This document shows positions 60,085 to 64,000 of a stretch of DNA of 64,000 nucleotides, in pieces. Within the stretch, counting starts at the first letter, position 1; the number at the start of each line of letters is the position of its first letter. The DNA comes from a bacterium (GTDB taxonomy: Bacteria; Bacillota; Bacilli; Lactobacillales; Streptococcaceae), in contig CAJNBY010000009.1 in assembly GCA_905221125.1 (NCBI GenBank), positions 10,705-74,704 on the forward strand, given 5' to 3'. The notes below the pieces were generated by a model. That model was not told the DNA's origin and made no database searches. It saw nothing but the letters and a program-made list of their open reading frames with translations. Made by a program: the position numbers and the translations under genes.

Positions 60085-62280
60085 ATGAAATTAGATAAAT
60101 TATTCGAGAAATTTCTTTCTCTTTTTAAAAAAGAAACAAGTGGATCAGAGGATTCTGGGTCTACTAGCTTGCGTCGTTCTCGCAGTGATCGAAAAAAATT
60201 AGCCCAAGTGGGTCCGATTCGAAAATTCTGGCGTCGCTATCATCTGACAAAGATTGTCCTTATACTAGGTTTGAGTGTAGGCTTGCTAGTTGGAACCTAT
60301 TTGTTTGCGGTAGCTAAGTCAACCAATGTCAATGATTTGCAAAACGCCTTGAAAACTCGGACTATCATTTTTGACCGTGAAGAAAAGGAGGCTGGTGCCT
60401 TGTCTGGTCAAAAGGGAACCTACGTTGAATTGGCTGATATCAGTAAAAATTTGCAGAATGCTGTTATTGCAACCGAAGACCGTTCTTTCTATAAAAATGA
60501 CGGGATTAACTATGGTCGTTTCTTCTTGGCTATTGTAACTGCTGGACGTTCGGGTGGTGGTTCTACTATTACCCAACAGCTAGCTAAAAACGCCTATTTG
60601 TCACAGGATCAAACCGTTGAGAGAAAAGCGAAAGAATTTTTTCTTGCCTTAGAATTAACAAAAAAATATAGTAAGGATCAAATTCTAACCATGTACCTTA
60701 ACAACGCTTATTTTGGAAATGGTGTGTGGGGTGTAGAAGATGCGAGTAAGAAATACTTTGGAGTTTCTGCGTCAGAAGTGAGTTTGGATCAAGCTGCGAC
60801 TCTGGCAGGGATGCTCAAAGGGCCGGAACTGTATAATCCTTTGAATTCCGTACAAGATTCGACTAATCGTCGCGACACTGTCTTACAAAATATGGTTGCG
60901 GCAGGATATATTGATAAAAACCAAGAAATCGAAGCTGCTGAAGTTGATATGACTACGCAATTGCATGATAAGTATGAAGGGAAAATTTCAGATTACCGTT
61001 ACCCCTCTTATTTTGACGCTGTGGTTAATGAAGCTGTGTCTAAGTATAATCTAACAGAGGAAGAAATCGTCAATAATGGCTACCGCATTTATACAGAGCT
61101 GGACCAAAACTACCAAGCAAATATGCAGGTTGTCTATGAAAATACATCGCTATTTCCGAGGGCAGAGGATGGAACATTTGCTCAATCAGGAAGTGTCGCT
61201 CTCGAACCGAAAACAGGAGGAGTTCGTGGAGTTGTCGGTCAAGTTGCTGACAATGATAAAACTGGATTCCGGAATTTCAACTATGCAACTCAATCAAAAC
61301 GTAGCCCTGGCTCTACAATTAAGCCTTTAGTCGTTTATACGCCAGCAGTTGAGGCAGGTTGGGCTTTGAATAAGCTCTTGGATAACCATACCATGAAGTA
61401 TGACAACTATAAGGTAGATAACTATGCAGGAATTAAAAAGAGTCGAGAAGTTCCCATGTATCAAGCCTTGGCAGAATCGCTTAATCTACCTGCTGTTGCT
61501 ACTGTTAATGATTTGGGTGTTGATAAGGCTTTTGAGGCAGGCGAAAAATTTGGACTCAACATGGAAAAGGTCGATCGTGTTCTTGGTGTCGCCTTGGGAA
61601 GCGGTGTCGAAACCAATCCTCTTCAAATGGCTCAAGCATATGCTGCCTTTGCAAATGAAGGTTTAATGCCTGAAGCTCATTTTATTAGTCGAATTGAAAA
61701 TGCTAGTGGTCAGGTCATTGCGAGCCATAAAAATTCACAAAAACGAGTGATTGATAAAGCTGTAGCTGACAAGATGACCAGTATGATGTTGGGGACATTC
61801 ACAAACGGAACGGGTATTAGTTCATCGCCTGCAGATTATGTTATGGCAGGAAAAACTGGTACAACCGAAGCAGTTTTCAATCCAGAGTACACAAGTGACC
61901 AGTGGGTAATTGGTTATACTCCGGATGTGGTGATCAGTCACTGGCTTGGTTTTCCGACTACTGATGAAAACCACTATCTAGCAGGATCTACTTCAAATGG
62001 TGCAGCTCATGTCTTTAGAAACATTGCCAATACCATTTTACCTTATACACCAGGAAGTACCTTTACAGTTGAAAATGCTTATAAGCAAAATGGAATTGCA
62101 CCAGCTAACACAAAAAGACAAGTACAAACCAATGATAATAGCCAGACAGATGATAATTTGTCTGATATTCGAGGACGTGCGCAAAGTCTAGTAGATGAGG
62201 CTAGCCGGGCTATCTCCGATGCTAAAATTAAGGAAAAGGCTCAAACGATATGGGATTCGGTAGTCAATCTATTTCGTTAA
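60085..62280 (+). CDS. pbp2a: Penicillin-binding protein 2a (class A)
   Basis: This 731-residue bifunctional wall synthase has a cytoplasmic N-terminus, one membrane helix (about 57-77), a GT51 glycosyltransferase domain (about 110-300; ATEDRSFY, GGSTITQQLAKN) and a transpeptidase domain with STIK (active Ser 410), SLN (ESLNLP) and KTGTT. Ser position and length match pneumococcal PBP2a. All motifs keep the usual residues; no mosaic pattern can be judged without a reference. Confidence 0.95.
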   Translation: MKLDKLFEKFLSLFKKETSGSEDSGSTSLRRSRSDRKKLAQVGPIRKFWRRYHLTKIVLILGLSVGLLVGTYLFAVAKSTNVNDLQNALKTRTIIFDREEKEAGALSGQKGTYVELADISKNLQNAVIATEDRSFYKNDGINYGRFFLAIVTAGRSGGGSTITQQLAKNAYLSQDQTVERKAKEFFLALELTKKYSKDQILTMYLNNAYFGNGVWGVEDASKKYFGVSASEVSLDQAATLAGMLKGPELYNPLNSVQDSTNRRDTVLQNMVAAGYIDKNQEIEAAEVDMTTQLHDKYEGKISDYRYPSYFDAVVNEAVSKYNLTEEEIVNNGYRIYTELDQNYQANMQVVYENTSLFPRAEDGTFAQSGSVALEPKTGGVRGVVGQVADNDKTGFRNFNYATQSKRSPGSTIKPLVVYTPAVEAGWALNKLLDNHTMKYDNYKVDNYAGIKKSREVPMYQALAESLNLPAVATVNDLGVDKAFEAGEKFGLNMEKVDRVLGVALGSGVETNPLQMAQAYAAFANEGLMPEAHFISRIENASGQVIASHKNSQKRVIDKAVADKMTSMMLGTFTNGTGISSSPADYVMAGKTGTTEAVFNPEYTSDQWVIGYTPDVVISHWLGFPTTDENHYLAGSTSNGAAHVFRNIANTILPYTPGSTFTVENAYKQNGIAPANTKRQVQTNDNSQTDDNLSDIRGRAQSLVDEASRAISDAKIKEKAQTIWDSVVNLFR

Positions 62281-62285
62281 GATGC

Positions 62286-62314
62286 TTGTCAAAGCTTAGC
62301 TTTCTTGTTATAAT
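62286..62314 (+). promoter_or_regulatory. rpmG-secE-nusG promoter
   Basis: TTGTCA (62286-62291), 17 bases, TATAAT (62309-62314) with TG one base before it. It begins six bases after the pbp2a stop. Confidence 0.8.
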
Positions 62315-62332
62315 AGATAAGATGGAGGCGTT

Positions 62333-62485
62333 ATGGCACTAAAAAAAGCAAGCCTAGCTTGTGCGGTTTGTGGTTCGAGAAACTATTCAATCAAGATTAG
62401 TGGAACCCCCAAGCCTACACGACTAGAAGTAAATAAATTTTGTAAGCATTGTGGCAAGTACACTACACACAGAGAAACGAGATAG
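62333..62485 (+). CDS. rpmG: Ribosomal protein L33
   Basis: This 50-residue protein starts [20 protein letters not shown] and keeps both zinc pairs (CAVC and CKHC), so it is the Cys-containing form that binds zinc. ATG after GGAGG. Confidence 0.95.
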   Translation: MALKKASLACAVCGSRNYSIKISGTPKPTRLEVNKFCKHCGKYTTHRETR

Positions 62486-62494
62486 GAGAGAGCG

Positions 62495-62671
62495 ATGCGT
62501 TTTATTGGAGATATTTTTAGACTTCTTAAAGACACAACATGGCCAACTCGCAAGGAAAGCTGGAGAGATTTTCGTTCTATTATGGAATACACAGCTTTCT
62601 TTGTAGTAATTATTTACATTTTTGACCAGTTGATTGTTTCAGGTTTGATTCGATTTATTAACATTTTTTAG
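62495..62671 (+). CDS. secE: Preprotein translocase subunit SecE
   Basis: This 58-residue protein has the amphipathic helix with TTWPTRKESWRDF and one membrane helix (AFFVVIIYIFDQLIVSGL). The start follows AGGAGAG, ten bases after rpmG. It clamps SecY. Confidence 0.95.
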   Translation: MRFIGDIFRLLKDTTWPTRKESWRDFRSIMEYTAFFVVIIYIFDQLIVSGLIRFINIF

Positions 62672-62725
62672 AAGGTTAGTGGAGTTAATTACACTAGAAA
62701 TCTTCTATTTATGAAAGGAAATATC

Positions 62726-63262
62726 ATGGATAGTTTTGATAAAGGGTGGTTTGTTTTACAAACTTATTCTGGTTATGAAAATAAGGTAAAAGAAAATCTA
62801 TTACAACGTGCACAAACCTACAATATGTTGGATAATATTCTACGCGTTGAAATTCCAACACAAACAGTGCAAGTTGAAAAAAATGGAAAGAGAAAAGAAA
62901 TAGAAGAAAATCGCTTTCCAGGTTATGTTCTTGTAGAAATGGTCATGACAGATGAAGCTTGGTTTGTTGTTCGAAACACACCAAACGTTACAGGATTCGT
63001 TGGATCTCACGGAAATAGATCAAAACCAACTCCATTATTGGAACAAGAAATCCGTGATATCTTGGTTTCTATGGGACAAACCGTACAAGAGTTTGATATC
63101 GATGTTGAAGTTGGTCAAACTGTACGTATTATTGATGGTGCCTTTGCAGATTATACTGGTAAGATTACAGAAATTGATAACAATAAAGTGAAGATGATTA
63201 TCTCTATGTTTGGTAATGACACAGTTGCAGAAGTAAACCTAAACCAAATTGCAGAATTATAA
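62726..63262 (+). CDS. nusG: Transcription termination/antitermination factor NusG
   Basis: This 178-residue protein has the NGN domain (GWFVLQTYSGYENKVKENL, FPGYVLVEM) and a KOW domain (about 125-178; GQTVRIIDGAFADYTGKITE). ATG 62726 follows GAAAGG. Standard neighbour of secE. Confidence 0.96.
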   Translation: MDSFDKGWFVLQTYSGYENKVKENLLQRAQTYNMLDNILRVEIPTQTVQVEKNGKRKEIEENRFPGYVLVEMVMTDEAWFVVRNTPNVTGFVGSHGNRSKPTPLLEQEIRDILVSMGQTVQEFDIDVEVGQTVRIIDGAFADYTGKITEIDNNKVKMIISMFGNDTVAEVNLNQIAEL

Positions 63263-63264
63263 CC

Positions 63265-63290
63265 CAAAGAGAGGCAATGCTTCTCTTTTT
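63265..63290 (+). terminator. nusG terminator
   Basis: AAAGAGAGGC-AAT-GCTTCTCTTT with a T-run. It lies three bases after the stop and directly before the comX control region. Confidence 0.85.
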
Positions 63291-63292
63291 TG

Positions 63293-63322
63293 TGCAGTTG
63301 AGGCGGTAAAGGGTGCAGAATG
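63293..63322 (+). promoter_or_regulatory. ComE-like direct repeat before comX
   Basis: GCAGTTGAG (63293-63301) and GCAGAATGG (63314-63322) are separated by exactly 12 bases, the spacing of ComE boxes, and both partly match the ACANTTSRG-type element. The distance to the comX start (about 60 bases) also fits. The second box is a weak match. Confidence 0.55.
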
Positions 63323-63382
63323 GATGAAATGTGCCAAAAGTGTTTCTGAATCTGTTAGACTGTATCTAGAAAGGGGAATAGA

Positions 63383-63862
63383 ATGCTTAAAGAATTGTAT
63401 GAAGAAGTCCAGGGTATTGTATATAAGTGTAGAAATGAATATTATCTTCATTTATGGGAGTTATCGGATTGGGACCAAGAGGGAATGATCTGCTTACATG
63501 AATTGATCAGTAGAGAAGAAGGATTAGTTGAAGATATTCCACGCTTACGTAAATATTTCAAAACCAAGTTCCGAAATCGAATTCTAGACTATATTCGTAA
63601 ACAAGAAAGCCGGAAGCGTAGATATGATAAAGAGGTTTATGAAGAAGTGGGTGAGATAAGTCATCGTATAAGTGAGGGAGGTCTCTGGCTAGACGATTAT
63701 TATCTCTTTCATGAAACACTAAGAGATTATAGAAACAAACAAACTAAAGAGCAACAAGAAGAATTAGAACGTGTCTTAAGAAATGAACGCTTCAGAGGAC
63801 GTCAAAGAGTGTTAAGGGACTTACGTATTGTGTTTAAAGAGTTTGATATCCGTAGCCAGTAA
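63383..63862 (+). CDS. comX: Competence sigma factor ComX (SigX)
   Basis: This 159-residue alternative sigma factor begins MLKELYEEVQGIVYKCRNEY and shows sigma region 2-like (RLRKYFKTKFRNRILDYIRK) and region 4-like (RGRQRVLRDLRIVF) parts, close to pneumococcal ComX at every point I can recall. It drives late competence genes through cin-boxes, including comG in this window. ATG after AAAGGGG. The place between nusG and a tRNA-Glu cluster is typical of one of the two comX copies. Confidence 0.95.
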   Translation: MLKELYEEVQGIVYKCRNEYYLHLWELSDWDQEGMICLHELISREEGLVEDIPRLRKYFKTKFRNRILDYIRKQESRKRRYDKEVYEEVGEISHRISEGGLWLDDYYLFHETLRDYRNKQTKEQQEELERVLRNERFRGRQRVLRDLRIVFKEFDIRSQ

Positions 63863-63902
63863 GAAGCCATGCAAAAAAAATGAAAAAAATTAGAAAAAGA
63901 TG

Positions 63903-63930
63903 TTGACAAAAACTAAAAAGGCTGTATAAT
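63903..63930 (+). promoter_or_regulatory. Strong promoter of the tRNA-Glu transcription unit
   Basis: TTGACA (63903-63908), 16 bases, TATAAT (63925-63930), both full consensus, as in stable-RNA operons. A GAGTTG...CAACTC hairpin (63936-63954) lies between it and the tRNA and may be a processing site. Confidence 0.88.
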
Positions 63931-63955
63931 AGTAAGAGTTGAAAATAACAACTCT

Positions 63956-64000
63956 GGTCCGTTGGTCAAGGGGTTAAGACACCGCCTTTTCACGGCGGTA
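63956..64000 (+). tRNA. tRNA-Glu (TTC), 5' part only
   Basis: GGTCCGT starts the acceptor stem; the D-arm has GGTCAAGGGGTTAAGAC, and the anticodon arm CCGCC-TTTTCAC-GGCGG has anticodon TTC at 63989-63991. The window ends in the anticodon stem/variable region, so T-arm and 3' end are outside. Confidence 0.93.

Overview
The window comes from a low-GC Gram-positive chromosome of the Streptococcus mitis/oralis/pneumoniae group. The reasons are the conserved gene order tgt - O-acetyltransferase - nagA - adh - comG operon - ackA - rnpA/yidC/jag - tkt - yajC - adhE - gap - pbp2a - rpmG/secE/nusG - comX - tRNA-Glu; a SigX cin-box before comGA; and a prophage lysin with choline-binding repeats, which implies phosphocholine-decorated teichoic acid. 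No species can be fixed from this window alone.

Region 1 (1 to about 35.5 kb) is a nearly complete tailed-phage prophage (siphovirus type), cut at its left end inside the integrase. A leftward lysogeny arm holds the integrase start, a membrane protein and a CI/LexA-like repressor. It faces a rightward arm of cro, an antirepressor, a DnaD-like initiator with internal iterons, a DnaC-like loader, SSB and many small accessory genes, ending with an ArpU-type late regulator (to 11.8 kb). Between the late regulator and the packaging genes lies an unusual segment: a terminated RNA with a tRNA-like T-arm and acceptor stem, a second small tyrosine recombinase, and GC-rich inverted repeats around an HNH gene. 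Structural genes follow: portal, a MuF-domain protein fused to a zincin-like C-terminus (probable polymorphic toxin), large terminase, scaffold, capsid, connectors, tail tube, a tail chaperone pair with a probable -1 frameshift, tape measure, Dit, Tal, collagen-like and S74-chaperoned fibres, and baseplate/receptor-binding proteins. Lysis is by an LC3-type holin and a Pal-like amidase. A small cassette with its own promoter and decayed DNA close the prophage just before tgt.

Region 2 (35.5 to 64 kb) is core chromosome. It holds tRNA queuosine modification (tgt), peptidoglycan O-acetylation, amino-sugar use (nagA behind a NagR-like site), a zinc alcohol dehydrogenase behind an AdcR-like palindrome, the seven-gene comG pilus operon for DNA uptake, two methyltransferases, acetate kinase with a cre, RnpA/YidC/KhpB, transketolase, YajC, a low-molecular-weight phosphatase, AdhE behind cre and Rex-like sites, GAPDH, an RluD-family pseudouridine synthase, PBP2a, L33/SecE/NusG, and ComX with ComE-like boxes. 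It ends in the first 45 bases of tRNA-Glu. Both the comG operon and the sigma factor that turns it on are in the window.

Function calls rest on motifs and recalled family resemblance; no database search was possible. Start codons were chosen by ribosome-binding-site spacing and often differ from the longest open frame.
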